Assembly: GCF_014359565.1 (NCBI RefSeq) | Contig: NZ_JACIZD010000001.1 | Span: 1 to 64,000, forward strand | Length of the DNA stretch: 64,000 nt | Direction: 5' to 3' | From: Immundisolibacter sp. | Lineage (GTDB): Bacteria; Pseudomonadota; Gammaproteobacteria; Immundisolibacterales; Immundisolibacteraceae | In this document: positions 46,676 to 58,114 of the stretch, piece by piece | Layout: each line of letters begins with the position of its first letter | Numbering within the stretch: the first letter of the stretch is position 1 | Translations under genes and position numbers: made by a program | Notes under the pieces: generated by a model | The model's input: the letters and a program-made list of their open reading frames with translations, nothing else | Databases searched by the model: none | Told to the model about the DNA's origin: nothing

Positions 46676-48547
46676 CTAGCCCCGCGCGGCTGCTGCCGCG
46701 CGGCGAGCGCGCGGCTGGATGAGGTTGACCATGGCACGCGTCACGAACACCGCCGTGAACACCGTGGTGACGATGCCGATCGACAGCGTGACGGCGAAGC
46801 CCTTGACCGGACCGGTGCCGAAAATGAACAGCAGCAGGCCGGCCAGCAACGTGGTGACGTTGGCATCCAGGATGGTGCCGAAGGCCCGCTCGTAGCCGGC
46901 CGCGATGCTGGCCTGCGGCGAGTTGCCGTTGCGCCGTTCCTCGCGGACGCGCTCGTTGATCAGGACGTTGGCGTCCACCGCCATGCCCAGCGTCAGCACG
47001 ATGCCGGCGATGCCCGGCAGGGTCAGCGTGGCCTGCAGCAGCGACATGATGGCCAGGATCAGCAGCAGGTTGCCGACCAGGGCGAGGTTGGCAATCATGC
47101 CCAACGTGCGGTAGCGGATGGCCATGAACAGCACTACCAGCAGCAGCGCCGCCAGCACCGCGCGCACGCCCTTGTCGATGTTCTCCTTGCCCAGGCTCGG
47201 GCCGATGGTGCGCTCCTCGACGATGGCCAGCGGCGCCGCCAGGGAACCTGCGCGCAGCAGCAGCGCCAGGTCGCGCGCCTCGCGGGCGTTGTTCATGCCG
47301 GTGATCTGGAAACGCCGGCCGAGGCGATCCTGGATAACCGGCGCCGTGATGACTTCTTCGGTGCGGCGGCTTCGGCGCTCCAGCTTGCCGTCCGCGCCGC
47401 GCACGGTGTCGGTCGTGTTCTCGATGAACACCACCGCCAGCCGGCGGCCGATGTTCTCGCCGGTGACGCGCTCGAAGATGCCGGCGCCGCGACCGTCGAG
47501 GGACACGTGCACGACCGCCCCGCCGCTTTGCTGGTCGAAGCCCGAGGCGGCGTCGGTGATGTACTCGCCGGTCAGGATGGCCCGGTCCTTGATCAGGATC
47601 TGCCCGCCGGCGCGCAGCGGATACAAACGCGAACCAGGCGGCACGCGCCCGGCCAGCGCGCCGGCCAGGTCATGCTCCTCGTCCACCAGCTTGAATTCCA
47701 GCGTGGCGGTGGCGCCCAGCACTTCCTTGGCACGGGCCGTGTCCTGCACGCCCGGCAGCTGGACGATGATGCGGCTGTCACCCTGCTGCTGCACGATCGG
47801 CTCGGCCACGCCCAGCTCATTGACGCGGTTGCGCAGCGTGGTGATGTTCTGCTGCAGCGCCAGGCGGCGCACCTCGCTGCGGTAGGGATCGCCGAGACGC
47901 CCGATCAGGCGCTGGCCGTCGTCGGCCGCCGTGTCGACCACCAGCTCCGGATGTGTGCGGGCGATCAGCGCCTGCGCCTTGCCGACGTCCTCGGCCGAGC
48001 GCAGGCGCAGCTCGACGCCACTGGTTTCGCCTTCGGCCACGCGGCGCACCCACTCGTAACGCAGCTTTTCCTCGCGCAGCAGCTGGCGCAGGTCATCGAC
48101 CAGTCGCTCCTCGGCCGCGCGCACCGCAGAGGCGGTGTCGACTTCCATCAGGAAATGCACGCCACCGCGCAGGTCCAGACCCAGGAACATCGGCTGCGCA
48201 CCGATGCGCGACAGCCACGGCGGCGCCGCCGGCACCAGGTTCAGGGCCACCGTGTAGTCCTGACCCAGGGCGTCGCGCACGGCGTCCTGTGCTTTCAGCT
48301 GCTGGTCGGTGTCGACAAAACGCAGCGTGACGCCATCGGCGGACGGCGTCAGCGACTTGGGCGAAACACCAACGGCCTTGAGCGCAGCCGTGATTTTTTC
48401 GGTCGTGACGGCATCCACCGCCCGCCCACGCTGGCCGGAAATCTGCAGCGCCGGATCGGTGCCGTACCAGTTCGGCAAGGCATACAGGGCGCCCACGGCC
48501 AACACCAGGGCGATCAGCAGATTGGCCCACCAGGGGTAGCGGTTCAT
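46676..48547 (-). CDS. secD: Protein translocase subunit SecD
   Basis: 623 aa, six membrane segments with a large periplasmic P1 domain. Motifs: GLDLRGGVHFLMEV (about residue 120), TLGMAVDANVLINERVREE and a C-terminal GPVKGFAVTLSIG. Assists SecYEG by pulling exported proteins with the proton gradient. Starts 9 bp after yajC. Confidence 0.97.
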   Translation of the reverse strand: MNRYPWWANLLIALVLAVGALYALPNWYGTDPALQISGQRGRAVDAVTTEKITAALKAVGVSPKSLTPSADGVTLRFVDTDQQLKAQDAVRDALGQDYTVALNLVPAAPPWLSRIGAQPMFLGLDLRGGVHFLMEVDTASAVRAAEERLVDDLRQLLREEKLRYEWVRRVAEGETSGVELRLRSAEDVGKAQALIARTHPELVVDTAADDGQRLIGRLGDPYRSEVRRLALQQNITTLRNRVNELGVAEPIVQQQGDSRIIVQLPGVQDTARAKEVLGATATLEFKLVDEEHDLAGALAGRVPPGSRLYPLRAGGQILIKDRAILTGEYITDAASGFDQQSGGAVVHVSLDGRGAGIFERVTGENIGRRLAVVFIENTTDTVRGADGKLERRSRRTEEVITAPVIQDRLGRRFQITGMNNAREARDLALLLRAGSLAAPLAIVEERTIGPSLGKENIDKGVRAVLAALLLVVLFMAIRYRTLGMIANLALVGNLLLILAIMSLLQATLTLPGIAGIVLTLGMAVDANVLINERVREERRNGNSPQASIAAGYERAFGTILDANVTTLLAGLLLFIFGTGPVKGFAVTLSIGIVTTVFTAVFVTRAMVNLIQPRARRAAAAARG

Positions 48548-48556
48548 CGCTGAGGC

Positions 48557-48901
48557 TCAGATGGACTTCAGCGTCCCTTTGGGCAGCAACTGGCCAACAG
48601 CGCCTTTTTGCACCTTGACCTCGACGCCGTCGGCAATCTCGACCGCCAGATACTGCTCGGTGACACGCGCCACGCGCCCGGCCAGGCCGCCGGCCACCAC
48701 CACCTCGTCGCCGACCTTGATCTCGGCGATCATCTTGCGGTGCTCCTTCTGCCGCTTCATCTGCGGCCGGATCATCATGAAATAGAACACCACGAACAGG
48801 GCCAGCACGAAGAACATGCTCTCGAAGCCCGGCGGCGCACCGGCACCGGCAGCAGCCGCGGGCGCCGGCTCGGCAAAGGCGTTCTGGATGAACATCGACA
48901 T
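48557..48901 (-). CDS. yajC: SecYEG accessory protein YajC
   Basis: 114 aa. One membrane helix (SMFFVLALFVVFYFMMIRPQ, about residues 29-48), then the conserved RPQMKRQKEHRKMI and GDEVVVAGGLAGRV. An Ala-rich N-terminal tail is exposed to the periplasm. Forms a complex with SecD and SecF, whose genes follow. ATG 48901 or 48895 are possible starts. Confidence 0.95.
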   Translation of the reverse strand: MSMFIQNAFAEPAPAAAAGAGAPPGFESMFFVLALFVVFYFMMIRPQMKRQKEHRKMIAEIKVGDEVVVAGGLAGRVARVTEQYLAVEIADGVEVKVQKGAVGQLLPKGTLKSI

Positions 48902-48955
48902 GCGGTTGTTCCTGCAACAGCGGAGCGTTTGCCGCCCCCACAAAAAGGCGCCGGA

Positions 48956-51114
<2,159 letters not shown>

Positions 51115-51193
51115 GGGGCCGCGGATGGTAGCAGAGGGCACACCGGCGGCTTGAGTCCGGCCCGCCGGATGCCCATACTAGGCGCCCCTCCCG

Positions 51194-51280
51194 GCCGGGA
51201 TGGCGAAACCGGTAGACGCGCCAGACTCAAAATCTGGTGGGGGTAACCTCGTGAGAGTTCGATTCTCTCTCCCGGCACCA
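51194..51280 (+). tRNA. tRNA-Leu (anticodon CAA)
   Basis: 87 nt including an encoded CCA end. Acceptor GCCGGGA pairs with TCCCGGC. The anticodon loop CTCAAAA lies in the stem CCAGA/TCTGG. A long variable arm (GGGGGTAACCTC) marks a class II tRNA, and the T-loop reads GTTCGATT. Reads UUG codons. Confidence 0.95.
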
Positions 51281-51402
51281 GAAAATCCGCCGGCATCACC
51301 CGCTCGAGCGCCGACTGCAGCAGGCCGAGGCCAGCGCGGACCGTCCGACAGCCCCGGGCGCCTTCGGTATACTGCCGCGCTGAAAAAACGACGATTTGCC
51401 TT

Positions 51403-51487
51403 GCGAAAGTGGCGGAACTGGTAGACGCACTGGTTTTAGGTACCAGCGGGGCAACCCGTGAGAGTTCGAGTCTCTCCTTTCGCACCA
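51403..51487 (+). tRNA. tRNA-Leu (anticodon UAG)
   Basis: 85 nt including CCA. Acceptor GCGAAAG pairs with CTTTCGC. The anticodon loop TTTAGGT lies in the stem CTGGT/ACCAG. The long variable arm GGGGCAACCC is typical of leucine tRNAs. Lies 35 bp before the trigger-factor gene. Confidence 0.95.
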
Positions 51488-51521
51488 TTGCCTCCCATTT
51501 ACTCAACCTCCCGAATCCGTA

Positions 51522-52805
51522 ATGACCACTTCCCTGGAAAGCACCGGCGCCCTGCAGCGTCGCCTGACGTTGACCCTGCCCGCGGACGAGATCGAGCAAC
51601 AGGTCGCCGCGCGCCTGAACCAGCTGGCGCGCCAGGTGCGCGTGAACGGCTTTCGCCCCGGCAAGGCGCCGCTGTCGGTGGTGCGCCGCCAGCACGAGGC
51701 GCGCCTGCGCGACGAGGTGGTGGGCGAGCTGCTGCAGGGCAAGTTCATCGAAGGCCTGGGCGAGCACCAGTTGCGCCCGGCCGGCAACCCGGACATCCGC
51801 GCCGAACCCGCCGATGGCGGCGAGGCGCTGCGCTTCTCGGCCAGTTTCGAGGTATTTCCGGACATCACCCTGGCGGACCTGAGCGGCGTGACGCTGAGCC
51901 TGCCCACCGCCACCGTGACCGATGCCGACGTCGAGAAAATGCTCGACCGCATGCGCCGCCAGCGCGCCGAGTGGCCCGAAGTCGCCCGTCCGGCCGCCCG
52001 TGACGACCGCGTCATGATCGACTTCGTCGGCACCATCGACGGCGAGGCCTTCGAAGGCGGCACCGCGCAGGACGTGCCGATCGTTCTGGGCAGCGGCACC
52101 CTGATCGGCGATTTCGAGGACCAGTTGCTAGGCGCCAGCGCCGGTGAGGAGCGGACCGTCAAGGTCACCTTCCCGGCCGACTACCCGCGCGACACCCTGG
52201 CCGGCAAGGATGCCCAGTTCGCGGTCACCGTCAAGGCCGTGCAGGAAATCGCGCTGCCGGAAATGAACGTCGAGTTCGTGCAGGCCTTCGGCATCGAGGA
52301 TGGCGACCTGGATGCGCTGCGGGCGCGGCTGCGCGAGCGGCTCGACCAGGAGCTGACGACCGCGCTGCGCCGGCGCCGCAAGGCGGCCGTCATGCAGTTG
52401 CTGGAGCAGCAACACCAGTTCGACCTGCCGCGCCGCCTGGTGCACGAGGAGGCGCACAGCCTCGCCCACCTGGCCCAGCAGCGCAATCCGGCCGTCGATC
52501 CGCATGCGGACATGGCGCCCTACGAGGCTGAAGCCGAACGACGGGTCAAACTTGGCCTGTTGCTTGCTGAAATTACCCGGCGCGAAGGCATCAAGACCGA
52601 CCCGGCTCGTGTGCGCGCCGAAATCGAGCGCATGGCCGCCGGCTTCGACGACAAGGACATGGTGATCAACTGGTACTACAGCCAGCCGGAGCGCCTGCAG
52701 GAAATCGAAAACATGGCGCTCGAAGAGCAACTGGTCGACTGGGTGCTGTCAAAGGTGCAGGTCACCGAAGAGGTCTTGTCCTTCGACGACACCGTCGCCA
52801 CCTGA
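51522..52805 (+). CDS. tig: Trigger factor
   Basis: 427 aa. The N-terminal ribosome-binding domain has the signature [12 protein letters not shown] (about 43-54). A FKBP-type isomerase domain (about 150-245) and the long helical chaperone domain follow. It meets nascent chains at the ribosome exit. First gene of the conserved tig-clpP-clpX-lon group. Confidence 0.97.
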   Translation: MTTSLESTGALQRRLTLTLPADEIEQQVAARLNQLARQVRVNGFRPGKAPLSVVRRQHEARLRDEVVGELLQGKFIEGLGEHQLRPAGNPDIRAEPADGGEALRFSASFEVFPDITLADLSGVTLSLPTATVTDADVEKMLDRMRRQRAEWPEVARPAARDDRVMIDFVGTIDGEAFEGGTAQDVPIVLGSGTLIGDFEDQLLGASAGEERTVKVTFPADYPRDTLAGKDAQFAVTVKAVQEIALPEMNVEFVQAFGIEDGDLDALRARLRERLDQELTTALRRRRKAAVMQLLEQQHQFDLPRRLVHEEAHSLAHLAQQRNPAVDPHADMAPYEAEAERRVKLGLLLAEITRREGIKTDPARVRAEIERMAAGFDDKDMVINWYYSQPERLQEIENMALEEQLVDWVLSKVQVTEEVLSFDDTVAT

Positions 52806-52849
52806 AGCCGAACGCACGCAGCACCCTTACACCACGGAGCATTGCCTTC

Positions 52850-53473
52850 ATGACCGACCCGTTCCACAGCCTGCCCGGCCCCGTTGCCCAGGGCCTCGTG
52901 CCGATGGTGGTGGAGCAAACCGCCCGCGGCGAGCGCGCCTACGACATCTTCTCGCGCCTGCTCAAGGAGCGGGTGGTGTTCCTGGTCGGCCCGGTCGAGG
53001 ACCACATCGCCAATCTGGTGGTGGCGCAGCTGCTGTTCCTGGAGTCCGAGAACCCGGACAAGGACATCCATTTCTATATCAATTCGCCGGGCGGCTCGGT
53101 CACGGCCGGCCTGGCCATCTACGACACCATGCAGTTCATCAAGCCGGCGGTATCGACGCTGTGCATCGGGCAGGCGGCCAGCATGGGTGCCGTGCTGCTG
53201 GCGGCCGGCGCGCCTGGCAAGCGATTTGCTTTGCCCAACTCGCGGGTGATGATCCATCAGCCGCTGGGCGGCTTTCGCGGCCAGGCCTCGGATATCGAGA
53301 TCCACGCCCGCGAGATGCTCAAGATTCGCGATCTGCTGAACGATATCCTGGCCGGGCACACCGGCCGCACGATCGACCAGATTCGCCAGGACACTGACCG
53401 CGACAACTTCCTGTCGGCGAAGGAAGCGGTCGAGTACAACCTGGTCGACAAGGTCATCGACAAGCGGGTGTGA
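52850..53473 (+). CDS. clpP: ATP-dependent Clp protease proteolytic subunit
   Basis: 207 aa serine protease of the tetradecameric Clp complex. Catalytic Ser111 in [11 protein letters not shown], His136 in MIHQPLGG, and the likely Asp in the TDRDNFLS region. It starts 44 bp after tig and is followed by its ATPase clpX. Confidence 0.97.
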   Translation: MTDPFHSLPGPVAQGLVPMVVEQTARGERAYDIFSRLLKERVVFLVGPVEDHIANLVVAQLLFLESENPDKDIHFYINSPGGSVTAGLAIYDTMQFIKPAVSTLCIGQAASMGAVLLAAGAPGKRFALPNSRVMIHQPLGGFRGQASDIEIHAREMLKIRDLLNDILAGHTGRTIDQIRQDTDRDNFLSAKEAVEYNLVDKVIDKRV

Positions 53474-53614
53474 GCGCTGGACGGACCGACGAAAGGTTTC
53501 TTGCAGGTGCCGTTGGCGGTATAAATTTGCTGACGAGGGATTCTGAAACGGGGCGCACCACCGGCTTTCGACGGCCGGCCCGGACGCCGAAGCAGTGACT
53601 TGCAGGATGAGGTT

Positions 53615-54892
53615 ATGAGCGACGACAAACGCAGCAGCGACGGCGAGAAGCTCCTGTACTGCTCGTTCTGCGGCAAGAGCCAGCACGAGGTGCGCAAGCT
53701 CATCGCTGGCCCGTCGGTATTCGTCTGCGACGAGTGCGTCGAGCTGTGCAACGACATCATCCGCGACGAGGTGGGTGAGAAGGCCGCCGACGAGCGGCGC
53801 AAGCGCCTGCCGACCCCGCGCGAGTTGTGCAAGCACCTGGACGATTACGTCATCGGCCAGGAGCAGGCCAAGAAGATCCTGTCCGTCGCCGTCTACAACC
53901 ATTACAAGCGCCTCGACGCCGGCCAGCAGAAGGACGAAGTCGAGCTGAGCAAGAGCAACATCCTGCTGGTCGGGCCGACCGGCTCGGGCAAGACCCTGCT
54001 GGCCGAGACCCTGGCGCGCATCCTGAACGTGCCGTTCACCATCGCCGACGCCACCACGCTGACGGAAGCCGGTTACGTCGGCGAGGATGTCGAGAACATC
54101 ATCCAGAAGCTGCTGCAGAAGTGCGACTACGACGCCGAGCGGGCGCAGACCGGCATTGTCTACATCGACGAAATCGACAAGATTTCGCGCAAATCCGACA
54201 ATCCGTCCATCACCCGCGACGTGTCCGGCGAGGGCGTGCAGCAGGCGCTGCTGAAGCTGATCGAGGGCACCATCGCCTCGGTGCCGCCGCAGGGCGGGCG
54301 CAAGCACCCGCAGCAGGAATTCCTGCAGGTGGACACGCGCAACATCCTGTTCATCTGCGGCGGCGCCTTCAATGGCCTGGAGAAAATCGTCCAGCAGCGC
54401 ATGGAGAAAGGCGGCATCGGCTTCTCGGCCGACATCAAGAGCGATGCCGAGAACAAGGACACCAGCCGCCTGCTGGCCAAGGTCGAACCGCACGATCTGA
54501 TCCGTTTCGGCCTGATTCCGGAGTTCGTCGGCCGCCTGCCGGTCGTGGCGACGCTGAGCGAACTGAACCGCGAGTCGCTGATCCGCATCCTGACCGAGCC
54601 GAAGAACGCCCTGGTCAAGCAGTACCAGAAGCTGTTTCGCATGGAAGGCGTGGAACTGGAATTCCGGCCCGAGGCGCTGGACGCCATCGCCGACAAGGCC
54701 ATGGAACGCAAGACCGGCGCCCGCGGCCTGCGCTCGATCCTGGAGCATGCCTTGCTCGACATCATGTTCGAGCTGCCGTCGATGCGAAACCTGAAAAAGG
54801 TCGTCTTCGACGACAACATCTTCGGCGCCGAAGGCAAACCGCTGCTGATCTACGAAGACGCGCCGTTGCAGCAAAGCGCTGCCGGCGACTGA
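53615..54892 (+). CDS. clpX: ATP-dependent Clp protease ATPase subunit
   Basis: 425 aa. The zinc-finger domain has Cys16, Cys19, Cys38 and Cys41. The AAA+ module has GPTGSGKT (about 119), the pore loop GYVGED, Walker B VYIDEIDK, the RKH loop in GGRKHPQQ, and sensor 2 near GARGLRS. The IGF loop in GGIGFSAD docks ClpP. It unfolds tagged substrates and feeds them to ClpP. ATG 53615 follows GGATGAGG. Confidence 0.97.
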   Translation: MSDDKRSSDGEKLLYCSFCGKSQHEVRKLIAGPSVFVCDECVELCNDIIRDEVGEKAADERRKRLPTPRELCKHLDDYVIGQEQAKKILSVAVYNHYKRLDAGQQKDEVELSKSNILLVGPTGSGKTLLAETLARILNVPFTIADATTLTEAGYVGEDVENIIQKLLQKCDYDAERAQTGIVYIDEIDKISRKSDNPSITRDVSGEGVQQALLKLIEGTIASVPPQGGRKHPQQEFLQVDTRNILFICGGAFNGLEKIVQQRMEKGGIGFSADIKSDAENKDTSRLLAKVEPHDLIRFGLIPEFVGRLPVVATLSELNRESLIRILTEPKNALVKQYQKLFRMEGVELEFRPEALDAIADKAMERKTGARGLRSILEHALLDIMFELPSMRNLKKVVFDDNIFGAEGKPLLIYEDAPLQQSAAGD

Positions 54893-54933
54893 AAGCGCCA
54901 CCCCGCCCGGTCCGGCAAGCCGCCCGGTCGGGG

Positions 54934-54962
54934 CTTGAGTTCGACCGGCGCCGCCTCCATCT
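54934..54962 (+). promoter_or_regulatory. Probable heat-shock (sigma-32) promoter of lon
   Basis: CTTGAG at 54934-54939 and CTCCATCT at 54955-54962, 15 bp apart, match the RpoH boxes CTTGAA and CCCCATNT closely. Transcription would start about 50 bp before the lon start codon. lon is a known member of the heat-shock regulon in enteric bacteria. Confidence 0.55.
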
Positions 54963-55016
54963 GTTGCGCATGGCGGCCGCCGCGCTGCCCTTCCCCACTG
55001 CCGAGGCCTACCCCGG

Positions 55017-57434
55017 GTGACCGACCGTAAGCACAAGCGCTCCGACGCTGATTCCGATTCCCTGACGCTGCCGGTGCTGCCGCTGCGTGACGTGGTGGTA
55101 TTCCCGCACATGGTGATCCCGCTGTTCGTCGGGCGGGAAAAATCGATCACTGCGCTTGAACTGAGCGACGCCCACGACAAGCGGATTTTCCTGGCCGCGC
55201 AGAAAGACGCCGGCATGGACGATCCGAAAGCGGACGACATCTACACCGCCGGTACCGTGGCGCACGTGCTGCAGATGCTCAAGCTGCCGGACGGTACGGT
55301 AAAGGTGCTGGTCGAGGGCATCAGCCGGGCCAGCGTCACCGAGTGGTCACAGCGCGACGGCTGTTTCATGGCCAAGCTGGCCATCCCGCAGGCAGCCGAG
55401 GTCGACCCCAAGGAAGACACGGTCCTGCAGCGCAGCGTGCTGGAACAGTTCGAGCAGTACGTGCGTGGCAGCAAGAAGATTCCGCCCGAGGCGCTGACGG
55501 CACTGGCCGAGATCAGCGACTCCTCGCGCCTGGCCGACACCATCGCCGCCCACCTGCCGGTGCGCCTGCCCAAGAAGCAGGAACTGCTGGAAATCGTCGA
55601 CGTCGTGCCGCGCCTCGAACATCTGCTGCATCTGCTGGAGACCGAGATCGACCTGCTGCAGGTCGAGAAGCGCATGCGCGGCCGGGTCAAGCGCCAGATG
55701 GAGAAAAGCCAGCGCGAGTACTACCTGAACGAACAGATGCGCGCCATCCAGAAGGAACTGGGTGAGCTCGAAGACGGTGGCAACGACCTGGACGAACTGG
55801 AACGGCGCATCGAGGCTGCCGGGCCGCCCAAGGCGGTACTGGCCAAGGCGCGCAGTGAACTGGCAAAGCTGCGCATGATGTCGCCGATGGCGGCCGAAGC
55901 CACGGTGGTGCGCAATTATCTGGACTGGATCGTACAGCTGCCGTGGCGCACGCGCAGCCGCGTGCGGCGGGATCTGGACCAGGCCCAGCAGGTGCTGGAG
56001 CGGGACCACTACGGCCTGGAGAAGGTCAAGGAGCGGATTCTCGAATATCTGGCCGTGCAGCAGCGGGTGCGCAAGCTCAAGGGTCCGATCCTGTGCCTGG
56101 TCGGCCCGCCGGGAGTGGGCAAGACCTCGCTCGGGCGTTCGATCGCCAACGCCACCGGGCGCAAGTTCGCCCGCATGTCACTCGGCGGCGTGCGCGACGA
56201 GGCTGAAATCCGCGGCCACCGGCGCACCTACATCGGCTCCATGCCGGGCAAGGTGTTGCAGAACCTGGCCAAGGTCGGCACCCGCAATCCGGTGTTCATG
56301 CTCGACGAAGTCGACAAGATGGCCATGGATTTTCGGGGCGATCCGGCCTCGGCGCTGCTCGAAGTGCTCGATCCGGAGCAGAACCACGCCTTCAACGACC
56401 ACTATTTGGAGGTCGATTACGACCTGTCGGACGTGCTGTTCGTGGCCACCGCCAACACGCTGAACATCCCCGCGCCGCTGCTGGACCGGATGGAAGTGAT
56501 CCGCCTGGCCGGTTACACGGAAGACGAGAAGCTGAACATCGCCAAGCGCTACCTGGTGCCCAAGGCGCTCACCGACAATGGCCTGAAGGACACCGAAATC
56601 GCGTTCTCGGACGAGGCGTTGCGAGCCATCATTCAGCTGTACACCCGCGAGGCGGGCGTGCGGAATCTGGAGCGCGAGATCAACAAGGTCTGTCGCAAGG
56701 CCGTGCGCCAGGCGGTGCAGAAGACGCGCAAGGGCAAGCTGCGGATCACCGACAAGAATCTGGGCGAGTTTCTGGGCGTGCAGCGCTACCGGCCCGGCCT
56801 GGCGGACACGCAGAACCGGATCGGCCAGGTAACCGGGCTGGCCTGGACCGAAGTTGGCGGCGAACTGCTGACGGTGGAAGCCGCCGTCGTCCCGGGCAAG
56901 GGCGGTCTGACGCTCACCGGACAGCTGGGCGAAGTCATGCAGGAATCGGTAAAAGCGGCCCTGACCGTGGTGCGCAGCCGCGCGTCACAGCTGGGAATCA
57001 CCGCAGAAAGCTTCCAGCAGAACGATTTTCACCTGCACGTACCCGAGGGCGCGATACCCAAGGACGGCCCCAGTGCCGGCGTCGCCATGGTCACGGCGTT
57101 GACCTCGGCGCTGAGCGGCATTCCGGTGCGGGCGGACGTAGCCATGACCGGCGAAATCACCCTGCGCGGCGAGGTGTTGGCAATCGGCGGCCTGAAGGAA
57201 AAGCTGCTGGCCGCACTGCGAGGCGGGATCGTCAAGGTATTGATTCCGAAAGATAATGAAAAAGACTTGGCCGATGTGCCTGAGGACGTTAAGCAACGCC
57301 TCGACATCCAGCCGGTGCAATGGATCGACGAGGTATTCGAGCACGCCCTGACCGCGCTGCCAGGGGCCGTATCGGTGCCGGTGACGGCGACGGATACGCC
57401 GCCCGCGCCCGCAGAAAGCTACATCGCACACTGA
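55017..57434 (+). CDS. lon: ATP-dependent protease Lon
   Basis: 805 aa. N-terminal substrate domain (LPVLPLRDVVVFPHMVIPL), AAA+ module with GPPGVGKTSLG (about residue 363) and Walker B VFMLDEVDKM, and C-terminal Ser-Lys peptidase with Ser686 in PKDGPSAGVAM and Lys727 in GGLKEKLLAA. Degrades misfolded and short-lived regulatory proteins. It starts at GTG with only a weak GAGG ten bases upstream. Followed by hupB as in enteric bacteria. Confidence 0.97.
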   Translation: MTDRKHKRSDADSDSLTLPVLPLRDVVVFPHMVIPLFVGREKSITALELSDAHDKRIFLAAQKDAGMDDPKADDIYTAGTVAHVLQMLKLPDGTVKVLVEGISRASVTEWSQRDGCFMAKLAIPQAAEVDPKEDTVLQRSVLEQFEQYVRGSKKIPPEALTALAEISDSSRLADTIAAHLPVRLPKKQELLEIVDVVPRLEHLLHLLETEIDLLQVEKRMRGRVKRQMEKSQREYYLNEQMRAIQKELGELEDGGNDLDELERRIEAAGPPKAVLAKARSELAKLRMMSPMAAEATVVRNYLDWIVQLPWRTRSRVRRDLDQAQQVLERDHYGLEKVKERILEYLAVQQRVRKLKGPILCLVGPPGVGKTSLGRSIANATGRKFARMSLGGVRDEAEIRGHRRTYIGSMPGKVLQNLAKVGTRNPVFMLDEVDKMAMDFRGDPASALLEVLDPEQNHAFNDHYLEVDYDLSDVLFVATANTLNIPAPLLDRMEVIRLAGYTEDEKLNIAKRYLVPKALTDNGLKDTEIAFSDEALRAIIQLYTREAGVRNLEREINKVCRKAVRQAVQKTRKGKLRITDKNLGEFLGVQRYRPGLADTQNRIGQVTGLAWTEVGGELLTVEAAVVPGKGGLTLTGQLGEVMQESVKAALTVVRSRASQLGITAESFQQNDFHLHVPEGAIPKDGPSAGVAMVTALTSALSGIPVRADVAMTGEITLRGEVLAIGGLKEKLLAALRGGIVKVLIPKDNEKDLADVPEDVKQRLDIQPVQWIDEVFEHALTALPGAVSVPVTATDTPPAPAESYIAH

Positions 57435-57440
57435 TCCGAA

Positions 57441-57483
57441 AAAAAACGCTTTGTTGACATGCGTTTTTTGCCGTTGGTATAAC
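57441..57483 (+). promoter_or_regulatory. Lon terminator hairpin with the hupB promoter in its loop
   Basis: A 9-bp inverted repeat AAAAAACGC (57441-57449) and GCGTTTTTT (57461-57469) ends in a T run, as an intrinsic terminator after lon. Its 11-bp loop contains TTGACA (57454-57459). With TATAAC at 57478-57483 and an 18-bp spacer, this forms a strong sigma-70 promoter for hupB. Confidence 0.75.
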
Positions 57484-57572
57484 TCGCCGGCCCATGTCTG
57501 GCGCGGGTTTTCCGCGTATTCCCGGGCGAACAAGACTCAGGGCAACTCAACCACCGACCCAGGGGGACTCAC

Positions 57573-57845
57573 GTGAATAAATCTGATCTGATCGACGCGA
57601 TTGCCGACGGCGCCGAAATTTCCAAGGCGGCCGCCGGACGCGCGTTGGACTCGGCCGTCGACGCCATCACCGCAGCGCTCAAGAAGGGCGACACGGTCAC
57701 TATCGTAGGCTTTGGCACGTTTTCGGTAGGCAAGCGCGGCGCGCGTACCGGTCGCAATCCGCGCACCGGCCAGCCCATCAAGATCAAGGCCAGCAAGACC
57801 GCCAAGTTCAAGGCTGGTAAAGGCCTCAAAGACGGCATAAAATAA
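57573..57845 (+). CDS. hupB: DNA-binding protein HU-beta
   Basis: 90 aa, exact HU length. The DNA-binding arm contains [21 protein letters not shown] (here given in part as [10 protein letters not shown], about residues 60-69) and the N-terminus [10 protein letters not shown] is typical. Nucleoid protein that bends DNA. Starts at GTG behind AGGGGG. Confidence 0.97.
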   Translation: MNKSDLIDAIADGAEISKAAAGRALDSAVDAITAALKKGDTVTIVGFGTFSVGKRGARTGRNPRTGQPIKIKASKTAKFKAGKGLKDGIK

Positions 57846-57858
57846 CGCGTTCTTGCAG

Positions 57859-57931
57859 GGGTGCTTAGCTCAGCTGGTAGAGCGTCGCCTTTACACGGCG
57901 GATGTCGGGAGTTCGATCCTCTCAGCACCCA
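57859..57931 (+). tRNA. tRNA-Val (anticodon UAC)
   Basis: 73 nt without an encoded CCA end (the sequence continues CCG). Acceptor GGGTGCT pairs with AGCACCC. Anticodon loop TTTACAC in the stem TCGCC/GGCGG (first pair T-G); T-loop TTCGATC. CCA must be added after transcription. Confidence 0.94.
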
Positions 57932-57943
57932 CCGAATGCATCT

Positions 57944-58020
57944 GGAGCGGTAGTTCAGCTGGTTAGAATACCGGCCTGTCACGCCGGGGGTCGCGGGTTC
58001 AAGTCCCGTCCGCTCCGCCA
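57944..58020 (+). tRNA. tRNA-Asp (anticodon GUC)
   Basis: 77 nt including CCA. Acceptor GGAGCGG pairs with CCGCTCC. Anticodon loop CTGTCAC in CCGGC/GCCGG; T-loop TTCAAGT. GTC is the type of anticodon modified by QueA and Tgt, which are encoded nearby. Confidence 0.95.
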
Positions 58021-58114
58021 ATTTTGGCGCTACGCCATTTACCAGCCGTGAAGGGTGGAGTCGGTCCCAACCGGCTTCACCCTTTGTGTTTTCTGCAACC
58101 TGAAAAACAGACCC

